Shown: piece by piece, positions 10,941 to 23,109 of the stretch | How the letters are laid out: each line of letters opens with the position of its first letter | How positions within the stretch are numbered: position 1 is the stretch's first letter | NCBI GenBank assembly: GCA_029959085.1 | Contig: JARWIR010000010.1 | Coordinates: forward strand, 18,745,001 to 18,809,000 | DNA length: 64,000 bases | From: Nemophila menziesii | Taxonomy: Eukaryota; Streptophyta; Magnoliopsida; Boraginales; Hydrophyllaceae | Direction of reading: 5' to 3' | Translations under genes and position numbers: made by a program | Notes under the pieces: generated by a model | Databases searched by the model: none | What the model was told of the DNA's origin: nothing | The model's input: the letters and a program-made list of their open reading frames with translations, nothing else

Positions 10941-11151
10941 ATTCCAACGGAATTGACCATCTGTCATCTTTTGTCGTGAATGAAGAGACGAAGGGACAAT
11001 TTCCAAATTCTTCTCAATCCCATCACAGGTAGCATTGCAAATATCAAGTGCCTTAATACTCAGACACAAGTTTATACACACACCAGTGACTTTTGTGGTT
11101 ACCCCGGAAACAACAAAAAAAACGAAACTAAAAGCTCATTATGTTCATCAT

Positions 11152-14100
11152 TTAAAGAATATATACAAGTGAATCAAAAAAACAAAAGTAAAAAAATATT
11201 AACCAAAAGAAGAAGACTAGTTTTGGTGTAAAAAATCCTAGTTGTGTAGTGGAAGAAGCAACTACTATTGGACTCCTAACGTAATGTTGACCGTCTGACC
11301 ATACCAACTCTCCGAAAACATATTCATCTTTTGATCTCTTTTGTGCTTGTATAGATAACTTAAATGTCTTTTCTTCTCCAAGTGTCTGAAAGTGAAGCAC
11401 ACTCGGCTCAACGGAAATGTTAACACCCCAAGGTTGGAGAATACGAGCAGTATAGGTACCAGGAGTACCAACATTCTTTACAGTCCTTGAAAGGGTAACC
11501 GAGCCGTTTAGCTTTGGTATGGTGATTGAAGGGTAGTTAAAGTCCAATAGATGGGAACTGTTTATGGTTGGGCATTTATAAGACGTGTTGGAGAAGCGAT
11601 TAATATCATAACCAAAGGTGCAAAGAATGTTGAAGTAGTCATTGACGTTTAAGTCATATACTAGGCCAGGGTCCATTGCACTATTGGGTTGAATATGTCC
11701 AGCTCCGTAATCGAATGGTGTCGCTTTGGAGTAAGATTCACCATCGAGCATTATTGAGTTATTCTTGTTGTTTATTGTATACGCTGTGGTCATAATTGCT
11801 GATCTGATAGCTGCTGGACTCCAATCAGGGTGAATGCTCTTGAGTAGACCGACCACACCGGAAACATGAGGACACGACATTGAAGTCCCAGACACCATAG
11901 TGAAGGGCGTAATTTGAGTATCGGAGTAATCGGGATTACTACTTGCTTCAGTCCAAGCAGCTATTATATCAACTCCTGGTGCAATTATATCCGGCTGAAG
12001 AAACCAACCAAGATTAGTTACTTGTCAAAACAAAAAGAAGGACAAATGTAGCTGTACCTTGAGAATCTCGGGCATAATGGTGTTTGGACCCCGTGAAGAG
12101 AAAGATGCAACGGATGGAGCATGATTTGTATGAAGAACCATCTCTGAAGCGGTAATATATCCCTTGGGGTTTCTGTCAAGTATATCAAAAGTTACAAAGA
12201 TAACCAAAATAGATTAGATCGATCTAGGGAGGGAAGAGATATACTTGGTAAAGTTAATGTAGTCAAACACCACTTGACCATCGATGAAATTGAGATGTAC
12301 TGCTGGAATAATAAGTGGATCAACCTTGATGTTATTGCCACTGTGTAGATCATTGCAGAAAATCATGCCTATTGCACCAGCCAAAGCAGCTTGTTCTCCG
12401 CTTTCTAATCCCATCTCATAGTCTCCAAGACAAACCAAAATTTTACCCTTGACTTCATCCGGATCCAATTTTCCTTCTACACATTCACCAGTAACGAGTG
12501 GATATAGTTGTGTCTCTGGCAACAATGTCTTGGAAAGACTCGTTCCCTGAGCAATAAATAATTAAATATATACTTTTTTAGTTTTTTTGTACCTCTCAGA
12601 AAAGGAAACAACTGGTTAATTTAATATATACTTAAGTAACCAACCTTGAGGCGGATTCCATTACTCAATTCGACGTAAGCATGAAATTCACGATCCATTG
12701 TAGATGCTCCAACAGTAATAACCCAGGGTTCTATATTAACCACAGTAGCAGCATCTGGTCCATTATTTCCAGCCGAGCATACTACAACTATCCCATTTTT
12801 TACAGCATGGAATGACCCGATTGAAATGGAATTAAAAGGAGAAATTTTATCGTTTCGATCGAGGCCCAATGATACTGAGAGCACATCGACACCATCATGT
12901 ATTGCCATATCAAAGCCTTTCATGATATTTGCGTCAAAGCAAGTTGGTGAACATACTTTGTAAGATGCCACTCGAGCTTTTGGTGAACCACCTTTTGCAC
13001 TTCCGTTGCCTAAACCGTACATGTTTACTCCTCTGACAAAACTACCACCAGCTGTGGATAATGTGTGCGATCCATGTCCTTCATAATCACGTGGATCACC
13101 TTCACTAAAGTTTCTAGCTCCAATAAGCTTCCTGCATATATAATAGATGCCACAAGAATTAAGTTAAAGATCTCAAGTATAATTTTTAAAAACAAATGTA
13201 CCTATTGCAAGGGAATGATTTAGGACAACTTCCTTTCCACTTTGATGGAATTGGACCTAACCCTTCGTCATTAAAGCTCTTCGACTCGGGCCAAACACCT
13301 AGTAAAGTACTCCAAATAGAAACCAAGAAATTCAATGAATAAAAACAACTTTTTTTTTGCTTTTGTCTCAAACGTGGATCAAGATAGTTTACTCACCTGT
13401 ATCCAAATTGGCTATAATGATATCTTCACCAAATCTAGCCTTGTCCCATATTGAAGTAGATTCGATAACACCATCATCATTTTCCAGACTCATGAACGCC
13501 CATGAATGAGTTGTTTGTAGTTTTCTTTCTTTGTTAAGAAATACAGACACCACATTTGGATGCTCTGTATTTAAGGCATAGTATTAACCTTTCTGCTTTT
13601 TAGTATTACAAATTTAACTATAATAGTTCAAAATTTATCTTACTTGCAATCTCTGCTGCTACATCCTCTTCAAGATTTGCAGCAAAACCGTTTATGTCAT
13701 GTTCATAGTAGTGAATTATTGCATCCTTGGCCTTGTCATAACTACATACTTCACCAATTTTAGCTACCAAAAGTAACATATTTCAAGCAATAACTAGAAA
13801 AAACCCTTTTGTAGCTAGATGGAGACACGGGAATATTTTTAATTGTTTTACCTAATACACCATCTTACAGTGCTATTAACTCAAAAGCATAACTTATAAT
13901 TAGTACGAACCTTCCCAAGAATGAACCGAGAAACTCATGGTGAAAGTCTCTAACTCGATGAAGATCTGCCGTACTTGCTCGAGGACCATGTGAATGTGCT
14001 CCCATATATACTATATAACACTGTCATACCATTAAAGTTCTAAGTATCGTGCAAAAACTTAAAGCTTTTGCTTGACAAATGTATTTTTTCACAAAATATA

Positions 14101-14205
14101 TAATATGGAACAACTATTTACAACACGTACCTTTTTTATTGCTAAAGTCGGGGTTTGGAAAACAAGACAAAGAAAAAGAATGAACAAATTGACTAATGTT
14201 GTCAT
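11152..14205 (-). CDS. Subtilisin-like serine protease, SBT5.3/AIR3-like
   Basis: Secreted S8A peptidase of the cell wall, reconstructed from nine exons: 14205-14131, 14020-13911, 13741-13644, 13564-13397, 13298-13202, 13131-12645, 12546-12245, 12172-12058 and 11994-11152. All introns are GT-AG and phases match, giving 764 residues. The ATG at 14205 opens a 22-residue hydrophobic signal peptide ending TLA. The I9 prodomain spans about 28-111, and the mature enzyme probably starts at TTHSW (residue 112). Catalytic residues: Asp149 (ANLDTGVWPE), His202 (GHGSHT), oxyanion Asn305 (SAGNNGP) and Ser522 (GTSMSCPH). A protease-associated domain lies at about 355-440 and an Fn3-like domain at about 640-728. 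The family usually ends soon after RSPIVV; here 35 further, very hydrophobic residues follow. The subfamily is inferred from overall resemblance to Arabidopsis SBT5.3, and the substrate is unknown. Confidence 0.93.
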
Positions 14206-15249
14206 AACAGTAAAAGGTAAGATTTTGGTATTTTGTTTGAAGGGAAAGGGGTACAAGAGAATCAGTTACTGGGTGGGTTTAGAAGGGATGAATCATATAG
14301 TATTGAGGACTAGGTAGCGGAGGGGGTGTGATTTGCTAAAAGTTGGAACCGTAGTGGTGGAAATCAGAGGACACGGTGCTGGATCAGGCGGTTCTGCTCG
14401 ACGGAGTCGCTGTGGGACAATTTTTTGACGGTGGAGACCTCGGTGCTGTGCTAACGGAAAGACTTTTACGTACACAAGGAAAGTAGAATGTGGGAGATTT
14501 GGGGTGATGGGGTAAAGGGTGCGGTGGAGGACGATTGATATGGAGAGCGACTGTGTTTTTCAGGTGGTTGAGGAAGATGGTCATGGTCAAATGAGGTTGT
14601 TGTGAGTTTCTAATAAAGGGAAATGATATCAACTCTGGGAAATGATAATGTAACTATGTAAGTTTTGTAGTGTTTGTTTTGTGAAGTTGATAGCAACTTG
14701 CTTGCTTTTTTTGAACAGAAGGGAGGGGTTTAATTTGTAACGTGCTAACCAAGTTTGCATGTCAGTAGCCATAAGATTTTTCTTTTTGGCTGACGTTAAA
14801 AAAAATATTGCAGAATATTTACCTCTATGTTTTTTAGTTGTGTTATTTTGATTCCAAATTTTTTATTTAAACTCCACTTCTTTTATACCTCATTAATTTA
14901 ATTCTACTATATTAGCTTCTTTGCCTTACTTGTACTGCATGTGTCGACTATTAACGATTTATAATTATGATGTTGATGTTATACCCTGCATTTTGTTGTT
15001 TAACTGCTGCTCCATTAATGGATCTCATCAACGGATTTTCTGCAATTTGTATACAGAGTGTTGTATTGGATCTTGTGGGTATTATTTTGATATTTTGTAG
15101 AAGTTCAGTTCTTGGAAAAAAAATCAGCTCATGAAGGAGATCACAGAAACGACTATTAAGAGTTTAATATTTGCTTATGGACTTCTAACGTTTATCATTC
15201 AGACAATTTGGGAGTCTAATTTATTACGATGAAATCACAGATACTAAAC
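14206..15249. other. Upstream region of the subtilase and intergenic DNA
   Basis: No clear TATA box was seen close to the subtilase start. A GC-richer stretch at 14300-14630 is open on the minus strand in overlapping frames, one reading STVKKLSHSDSVEQNRLIQH and others proline-rich. It looks like decayed coding sequence but I do not recognise it. The rest is AT-rich. Confidence 0.35.
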
Positions 15250-16035
15250 ATAAGTTCAACCCAACTACTTTTTACATTTTAGTTATGTGCCTGTGTTATC
15301 CAATAACAGGCCCAACTTTCGCTTTGGGCCTATGTTAACCACTTGGGCTTTAAAGCTGATCCTCTTCATTTTGGGATAACCCAGATTATGATTTTTATTA
15401 CTTATAATTCTGATTTTAATGGATTGATTTATTTTATCTCTGGATTTTTTTTTGTTCAAATATTTTTTTATCTCTGGATGGGTAAATGATTTAGCGTGTA
15501 TTACTTCTAGAATTCTAGTAGATGGTTTTTTCAGATTCCTTTTGGAAAATTCTTTCTGCTTGTCTATTGTACTAGCGGCTATTTTACCTTTCTCATATTG
15601 GCTCATTCTTTTTTCCAAGATTTCCAATATCTTAATGGAAGACTTTTATTTTGCGCACAAGTTATATCAGGCGAATTTGCAAATTTTGGAAATTTTTTTT
15701 GCCTCAATGGTGTTAGTAATCTCGGAAAAATAATTTTGGAAGAAAAAAATTTCTTGGAGGAGTTGTATGTGAGTTATGGAGAGATTAGAGTTCATTTTAT
15801 GGAAGATGGATATCTTAAGGTGTGTGGTCCTAATGAAACTTTTGATAGCGAAATGGAGAATTGAGCTTATGATTATTGTAGCGTTCCAGCCTGTGATGGA
15901 CATTTGAGGAGTGACGATGCTTCTGAGTCTGATACAAAGGGTGACGTTAGTACTCAGGTCGAACCTGTGGAGGAGACCCTGGACCCATTTAAAATTGAGG
16001 GTAGCGGCCAGCCAGGGATGAAAGCGGTCGGAGCT
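15250..16035 (+). other. Unassigned segment upstream of a LINE endonuclease domain
   Basis: Contains a 114-residue lysine-rich minus-strand frame (15283-15627) and overlapping plus-strand frames (15452-15864), one ending YGEIRVHFMEDGYLKVCG. Its position directly before the LINE endonuclease suggests the region may be decayed LINE ORF1 or 5' sequence, but no diagnostic motif (for example a CCHC knuckle) was found. Confidence 0.3.
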
Positions 16036-16039
16036 TATA

Positions 16040-17386
16040 GATAATATGCTAATATGGAATTGTCAAGGTGCTAGGCGACCTCGACAAAAAAGATGATTCG
16101 CGCCCTTATCTCGAAGTTTGAGATTTCTCTTATTTGCTTGTTGGAGTCTCGGGTTAAATCTAGTGATATCCAATCTTGTTGCTTTCTTAAATATTTTGAT
16201 AATAAGTTTGTAATCAACCCCGGGGGAAGAGCGTCTAGGTTTGGGGGGATTATAATTGCTTGGAAAAACAACTTTAATATTAGTATTACTTTCTCGTGTT
16301 TGTATTACACTATTTGTCTTATACCCGAACCTGATTCTTTGTCGTGGAATTTAGTTGTTATTCACGCACCAAATGATCAGAAAGAAAGGGAACTCATCTT
16401 TGATAATATATCCAAATGGAAACTCAAAATCAAAGAGCCAATACTAATCGCGGGAGATTTTAATGAGATCGCAAAGTCTTCGGAGAAGCAAGGTAAAATC
16501 GCTCCAAATCTTGATCGAATGATACGCTTAAACGAATTTATCAATTATAACAACTTCATAGATACCCCCTATAAAGGGTGTAATTTTACTTGGACAAATA
16601 AAAGGAAGGGCGAAGAAAATGTTAAAGAGAGATTAGATAGAGCTTTGGCCTCTGATATATGGTATAATAATTTTCCACAAACCATTAGTAAAGTTCCACC
16701 GGCGATTGGGTCGGACGATTCACCATTTATCATCCAAAGAGACACCACATATATTGGTAACAAAAAATATTTCATCTTTGAATCTCGCTGGCTTGATAGC
16801 ATACAATGTAGAGAAGTTGTTGATAAGGCTTGGAATGAGACTAGGTATATTTCAAATATTCAGGATTTTGTTAATAAAATGATGCTATGTGTCCTCCTTT
16901 AACGGGCTGGAGCCGAGCAACATTCTGTAATAGCAAGAAGATGACCAAAAGGTACCGGAAAATACTCGAGAGAATTCAAAACGAGGAGCCTACTGATGAA
17001 AATATAAAAATTGAATCAGAAATTAAACAAGAGTTAGATAGACTTTGGGAGCATAAGAAGCTTTTTGGGCCGACAGGGCTCGGGATTTATATATTAAGAA
17101 AGGAGACAAGAATACAAATAATTTTTTGCCAAAACTACCATGAGAAGAAATAACAATCGAATTTCATGTTTAAAAAATGATAGAGGAGAATGGTGTGAGG
17201 ACACCAAGGAGATTAAAGACATAATTCAAAATTATTTTACTGATCTTTTTAAAGAAAATACGGTTTCAGGTATTGAGGATGTTGCTTTACATATGCCATG
17301 TAGTGGATGAAGATACAAATTATTTCCTGACGAAAATTTCGGATTAGGAAGAAGTTCGGTTGGCGGTCTTTTATATGTCTGGTTCC
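16040..17386 (+). pseudogene. LINE ORF2 5' part (apurinic endonuclease), interrupted
   Basis: Starts with MLIWNCQGARRPRQKR around 16047, the typical beginning of plant LINE endonucleases, then shifts frame into a 269-residue frame (16093-16902). The latter has the motifs LLESRV, IAGDFNEI, NFTWTNKR, ERLDRALAS and PPAIGSDDSP. The frame breaks again near 16900 and 17150. It stops at the conserved block before the reverse transcriptase (EEVRLAVFYMSGS), exactly where the gypsy LTR begins at 17387. The insertion has separated it from any 3' half, which I could not find next to the LTR element. Confidence 0.8.
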
Positions 17387-18845
17387 TGATGTCTCCCCAT
17401 TTGTGATGATTTAATATTAGTTGGAGACATCATTTAAGGTGTATTTATTAGGTTATAGGTCGATTTTCTCATGATTTAGTACACTTTCCTATTTCGTGTC
17501 TTAGTTTTTTAGAGCATATTTGGTTTAATTGTTTGTTAATTGTGAAGCTTTAAAGATATATGGTAATTAATTAGATGATAAGTTAATTCTAAGAGATAAG
17601 GGAAAGAGGATAAACATGGAAATTGGAGATAAAGGAAAGAAATATGAAAAAGGAAAAGATAAAGTTGTCAAATAAATCAGAATTACGAACATAAAAGTGA
17701 TCATAACTCAAGATTGGCTAGGAATTTGGAAGAATGGTCTGAATAAAAGTTATAGAGCTTTCCGAGACAATCAGTTTCGCCTATTGGAACGCGTCAAACG
17801 GATAAGTATTGAAGAAGTTACGACCAAAACAAAACAGCACCAGAATCTTACCTTTTCTATATTTTAGGGTTACGGATTTGAGTTGGGCTAGGAGTCATAT
17901 ACCTATCTCCTACTCCAAGAAACGTTTTAGAGTTTCCTATACCCTATAAATACACCCTCTTATCAGAAGAAACACATCCTTGGCTAGCCCTTAAGCCAGG
18001 GAGAAGCTTACAACACAAGAAGAGAAGTCTGCAAGGAGCTGAACACCATATTATGTCATCTTCAACCCTCAAATCTGTAATTGTTTTCTTTTCTTTCTAT
18101 AGTATGAATTAAATAATTTTATCTTGAGATTTAAAATATATGTATGAACCCTAGTTCATTCTATCCGATTTGGGATACTATCGTATTTAATTTGAATTCA
18201 TGTTTTATTCTTTGTTTATGTGTTTTGATTTAATGACTGTTTTCCTTGTGGATGCCTACGTATAGGATTACCTTAATAGTAGTTAGATGGTCGCCCAGAA
18301 AGGGGTGTTTAACTATTGAAACACCACATAACGTCTAGTGTCTGGTATTGGTCCTAACAACATCGATCCTAACTAGATAGTCATTAGGGTATGTTTTAAC
18401 CACCATATCACCAATTGAAGGAATTGTTTTGCTTAGAGCTTTGGTAGCGCTTGATAACCGTAGGTTTAAACTGCCTCGTGGTTCCCTTACATGTTAGAAT
18501 AAACAAGACTAGTGGGGATTACTTGCTAATATCTCGAGCTAACTATCATACTATCTCTCCTTTTCTTTTATTTACTTTTCTGTATTTTAAATTATTAGTT
18601 TATTTCTCTTATTTGAAAACCAAATAAAAATCTCTTTGTCTTTATTTTTTCGCGTACATTTAATTCTAGCTTTCATATCTGCACTAGATAAATTGCATAA
18701 GTTCACTTTCATAGTTTCTGAGGAACGAATTCTATTTATCATTAAAACTTGCATACGTCCTGTATACTTGCAAAACCGTGCTTAGCCTAGGGTGTTTATT
18801 TGCACTTATTTTATTCATTATTTTATCACACCTTAGGCGACACCA
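17387..18845 (+). repeat. Gypsy 5' LTR (1459 bp)
   Basis: Begins TGATGTCTCCCCATTTGTGA, contains a second inner block GGAGACATCATTT, and ends GGCGACACCA. A TATA-like CCTATAAATAC lies near 17941-17950. Its closest relative in the window is the minus-oriented solo LTR at 25110-28211, seen for instance in the shared TTAAAACTTGCATACGTCCTG near the LTR end. Confidence 0.85.
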
Positions 18846-18851
18846 AGTTTT

Positions 18852-18869
18852 TGGCCTCGCTGCCGGGGA
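18852..18869 (+). other. Primer binding site resembling tRNA-Asp complement
   Basis: TGGCCTCGCTGCCGGGGA follows the LTR by six bases and matches the common plant gypsy primer site TGGCGCCGTTGCCGGGGA at most positions. The differences suggest decay or a variant primer. Confidence 0.75.
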
Positions 18870-18964
18870 CTACATCGTTAGTCCTTGTGCATTTATTTAG
18901 TGCTTTTATTTTAGTTAGTTCTATTTTACGCCTTTCTTTTTAGTTTGTTTTACAGATTTTTCAG

Positions 18965-20002
18965 ATGGAAAGCCCGAGGAGACTTGATCTTCCCATCATA
19001 TTCAGAGTGCAACCACGAGGAATCCGCACTCCAGAAATCCAAGCCTTTAAATTTAGACCAGATCCAGGCATGATAGCGCAATTTGCGAGTCATGGACAAT
19101 TTAGCGGTGCTGCACAACAAGATCTGGTCCGGTATGTTCAGAAATTTATGCAGATTTGTGACGCTTATATCACAAGAGGCGTTACAAATGAGCAGATTTA
19201 TTACATTATGTTCCAGTTCTTTTTGACCGCAAGTGCAAGCGATTGGTACGATACCCAACACCCTGATGTTATTCCAGATTGGGACAAGCTTCAATCCAAA
19301 TTCCTAGACCGATTTTATCCGGTTAGTAGACGATTAAAAGATATGTTGGAGCTTGAACAATTTATGTAGGAAGACGGAGAGAGTGTTGGTGAAGCATGGT
19401 TACATTTTAACGAGAAGAAGGCGAGATGTCCATTCCATGTATCATCGCCAGAATATTCATTAACCATGTTCAATGGAGGACTCAATAACGAGTCCAGAAG
19501 AAGAGCAGATTTGTTAGGAGATAAAGGTTTTGTGTTATTAGATCCTGAAGAAGCTGAAACTATCATGGAGAAAGTTCTTGAGACTGAGAGAAGTTGGCTG
19601 ATTGAATCAGAAAGACAAGAAGAGACCTTAGAATCTCTAAGGCTCAAAGAGTTAAACCAACAACTCAAGAAATTACGAGAACAAGCGCGAACAATAGGTC
19701 AGGTAAATCTAGTACATACTTTACCTTCATGTCCAGGTTGTGGACCAAGAAACCATTCATGGGAGAATTTTATGAATAATCTAGCTTCGATTTCCTTCGT
19801 ACCTCATCAAAGAAACCATTATTCTAATGGTTATTATCATCCTCAAGGAAGTTACGCTAATTATCAGTCCCCACAAAATCAAAATTGGGTCGGAAATCAA
19901 GAGACTTATTATCAACCTCGACCTCAATCTTACTATCCACCACAACCTATCTATCAAGAAGCGCAGATTTATAAAGAAATCTACCAAGAAGCGCCAATTT
20001 AG
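18965..20002 (+). pseudogene. Gypsy gag with one in-frame stop
   Basis: A frame of 346 codons broken by a single TAG at 19367-19369 (after LELEQFM). The N-terminal half contains the retrotransposon gag domain, with ASASDWYDTQHPD and DKLQSKFLDRFYP. The C-terminal part is a Glu/Gln-rich helix followed by a Tyr/Gln/Pro-rich tail with repeats such as IYQEA. It resembles gag of plant Athila/Tat-type gypsy elements; that lineage is an inference from style, not a search. Confidence 0.8.
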
Positions 20003-21239
20003 GTAAACAAGATATATTTTTTGGTAATGGATGCCCCTTAAGTACCAAAAAATATAGTAGGGATAAACTGTCATGACGACCAAACTCTAAGAGGTAAACA
20101 AGATATTTACTCTATCTAATGATGAAATTATTTTATTATATTTTTGGAGGATCAAAGTGATTAAATTGTGCTTGATGACGATTAAACTGATGTTCCTACT
20201 TTGATTTACTTTTCTTTTGTTCAGATTACAATCTACTTTATCTGTCTATCAATATTTGTTATATTTTTTTTCCATACTGATTAAAAAAATAATTATTTTT
20301 TTCTATTTTTACTAAACTATTCTTAATCAATTAAGTAAATGAAAATAATAAAAGATAAGTGTTTGAATATTAAATAAAAATGGAATTAATAAAAAATATA
20401 ATTTTTTTCAATATCTTTAAATGGATAACTTTTTATAAATATCTATCTTTAAAAATTACATCATAAAAATATATTCTTTGACATATTTGATGATAAAGTT
20501 GTTTATGATGATGATGAAGTGTCTTTATTACACATTTGTCTGTAGTACAAGGTCTTGCTCTAAAAATTTATTAGCATTTTTGTATTTGCTGCATTTATGG
20601 AGTTTTATACGAGGAGTGTGAGAATGGAAAAACTAAAGAGGCACACTTTATGTGAATCAATTTTTTATTTTTTTATTCTCAACCTGAAGGTCTAAAATTA
20701 ATGGCTAAAATTATCAATAAGGAAACTCTTAGTTTTACTAACATTTGTTTTATAAAATTAAATTATCCATATTATTACTCTAAAAAGTCATTTGATATGA
20801 AAGATAAAAATAATATTAAATAATGGATAACTTTTTTATAAAATTGGACAAATAAAATAAAATTGAATGAAAAAAGTATTTAATATTATTAGTTTTTCAT
20901 AAAAATATTACCTTTTCAACTTTTTTCTAATATTATATTTGTCACTATAATATACTAATATATATAATTAATAAAAATGAAAGATAAATTAAATATTGAT
21001 ATAAAAAGGAGCATTTTGAAAAAAATTTCTACATGATATTTATTAAAAAGGTGAACATATAAACTTTGACGTAATATACTCTTATAATTGTAATGAATAA
21101 TAATTGAGTTTGATTTATTGTTAGGCAGTTGAAAAGGTCACACACTTTACTGTGTAAGCGAAGCGTTACATAATGATGGAATTGGAATATAGTCAGTCGG
21201 ATACTGTAAAATAAGTGAGACCTTTTGAATGGTTGTTGA
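20003..21239. other. AT-rich intergenic DNA with a Stowaway relic
   Basis: A direct repeat AGGTAAACAAGATAT occurs at about 20002 and 20091. Apart from the degenerate Stowaway copy at 20236-20490, no gene or element is supported. Confidence 0.4.
20236..20490. mobile_element. Degenerate Stowaway-like MITE
   Basis: Aligns by eye along its length with the intact MITE at 28292-28543. Left ends are CTTTATCTGTCTATCAATAT and CTTCCTCCGTCCATCAATGT, and both share TCTATTTTTACTAAACTA and a later AAATGGATAA. The terminal repeats are badly decayed, so the right limit is approximate. Confidence 0.55.
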
Positions 21240-21499
21240 ATCCTATATAAACTCATCTTCCTCTTGTTCTCTAAACAGCTTAAGAAAAACAACCAATAAT
21301 AGCTATTTCGAGCATATTTCTTTACTTCAAAATTTATCACCTTGCTGCTAACATGAAAGATTTTGCAACTTTTGTTACCTTGAAATATCCTAACACCGTT
21401 ATGTTAGGCCATCGTCTCTTTACCGGAAAAGTTGTATCCAAGGAGGAACTGATGGTTATTCATGGGACATCAACATTCGACACCGGATGGATGGACTGA
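21240..21499 (+). CDS. Candidate promoter plus 48-residue ORF, unrecognised
   Basis: The TATA box CCTATATAAACTC (about 21243-21255) is followed by an AC-rich leader and an ATG at 21353 in the context GCTAACATGAAAG. The frame runs 48 codons to TGA at 21497-21499 and contains LGHRLFTGKVVSKEELMV. The spacing of TATA box to ATG (about 105 bp) is normal for plant genes. The peptide has no signal sequence and matches nothing I recognise. It could be a short gene, a first exon whose remainder is lost, or chance. Confidence 0.3.
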
Positions 21500-21589
21500 G
21501 GCGTGATGTCTGCTTCCAAATTTCATTCCCGATCTCATTATCCAAGCGAAAGTAACATGAAAATGTCTCAACTTGTTCTATACTTTTTC

Positions 21590-21925
21590 TACATATATAT
21601 CAATTTGCTCCTGAACTTTTTTGCTAGTTGTTATTAAATTTTATCATTTTCATTGAGTAGAACATAGAATATTACATTAATCAACTAAAATGTCTGTTAA
21701 GAGATAAACAATGCAAATTTTTTTTCTTGTTCAAATAAAAAACAATGCAAATGAAGGCGTGAATAATTTCAACGTTTTTGCCTTAGTATGAAGGATTTCA
21801 GAGGCTAATATTGCCTGGACGCCCTTGGTTATATCTAGCTTCTACATTGTTATCTTTCCAGATTCCACTTATGTTTAGACAAAATCAAGATTTGTGACGA
21901 ATGACACCACACTTGGCAGCTTCAC
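21590..21925. repeat. Diverged copy of the GT14 gene downstream flank
   Basis: Aligns with 61090-61370, the DNA just beyond the stop codon of the GT14 gene. Shared blocks include TTTTGCTAGTTG and GCCTTAGTAT followed by AATTTCAGAGGCTAAT (with small changes) and CTTAGCAGCTTC-like sequence. No GT14 coding sequence is present. It is clearly older than the near-identical GT14 pseudogene at 46917-47404. Confidence 0.65.
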
Positions 21926-22534
21926 TCACTACACCACCCCAATGCAATATTACCCCCATATTATTTCCCAATGGGTTCTTATATGCGAACGTCAGCTCTA
22001 CTTTATATTATGTTAAAAAAGCCCATATGTTAGTTTTTTAAATTAATTACATTATAAATCTCAATATTATATAAAATAACTTATCTTTTGTTATAACTAT
22101 TAACCCAATCATCCAATATTCTTAAGGGTGGAAATCAATATCCGATTTCAGAATAGATTAATATTTCGAAATTTTGATTTTTGACTTTTCCCAAAAAAAT
22201 CGCATCTTGGATTGGAATTGCATATAAAATTTTGAAATTTAGGTATTTTGCTTCGATTTTTTTCTTTATGATTTGTATTTGATTTTTTTCTCCGATTTTA
22301 TATTCCAAATATAAAATAAATAATAGATTTTAAGATAAAAAAGAAAGTATACAACTTTTTTTTTGGTTAGCCGGATACAATAATATATTTACGTATTACA
22401 TTTAACCGGTACCAAGTCTACCAAAGTCCTGGACCAACGTGTGATTCTGGTGTTGATCATACAAAAAGTAACGTTAAAAACAATAAAATATTTCTTTTTA
22501 TGTTTGAAAAAAAAAACAATGAAACATGATAATA
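21926..22534. other. AT-rich intergenic DNA
   Basis: No coding frame or element recognised between the GT14-flank copy and the hAT element. Confidence 0.5.
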
Positions 22535-22542
22535 CCTAAAAC

Positions 22543-23109
22543 CATGTTCTAAAAGATGGTAGGCGGTACTAGGACGGTTGATTGAGCGCCTAGATGCTAA
22601 GCAGACCATTAACCGGAATTTAGGCGGATGTGCCCTAGGCAGTTTCAATATTATTTATATTAAATATATATTACTAATATATTGATTTGAATAATATTTA
22701 CATCTTGATATACTTATAGTAATTCAATTTAACACAAATAACATACAATTTACTAGAAAATAATAATAATCTATTATTATTAACCTAAAAAATGACCAAT
22801 TCAAGAAATCTAGTCTTGAAATTTAAAAAAATCCTACTTTTTTCTTTTTTCCGCGCGTTCAAACTCTAACCTAAGTAGTTTTTCTTTATATTTTGCTTAT
22901 GTGTAGGGTTGGATTAGATTAAATTCGTTATTTATGGGTTAGAATTCTAGGTATTATTCGGGTTGGGCGACTCATTAATCTGATTGGGTAGTTTATTAAT
23001 TAAATGTTGCGTAGACGAACCTTCGAGCCACCTTCAAGAGAAATTCTAGACAGGTCGCACTTTAGAACGCCTAGGTGGAGCGCCTAGGCGGCCTTATTTT
23101 AGAACACTG
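22543..23109. mobile_element. Non-autonomous hAT element with 8-bp target duplication
   Basis: Bounded by the perfect 8-mer CCTAAAAC at 22535-22542 and 23110-23117. Ends are CATGTTCTAAAAG and TTTTAGAACACTG, that is terminal inverted repeats of the TGTTCTAAAA type found on plant hAT elements. Subterminal GCGCCTAG / CGCCTAGGCG repeats are present at both ends. The 567-bp element has no transposase frame. Confidence 0.85.

Larger units (their letters stand above)
17387..20010 (+). mobile_element. 5' part of a Ty3/gypsy element (LTR, PBS, gag)
   Basis: A 5' LTR (17387-18845), a tRNA-Asp-like primer binding site (18852-18869) and a gag gene (18965-20002) in the expected order. No protease, polymerase or 3' LTR follows; similarity ends just after the gag stop. 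The element inserted into a LINE, with GTTCC at 17382-17386 as the presumed left target site. Its LTR belongs to the same family as the solo LTRs at 25110-28211: all begin TGATGTCTCC and end CACCA. Confidence 0.8.

Noticed and set aside
15283..15627. Lysine-rich minus-strand ORF of 114 residues as a host gene
   Set aside because: There is no splice or promoter context and it sits where LINE 5' sequence is expected; it is left as unassigned.
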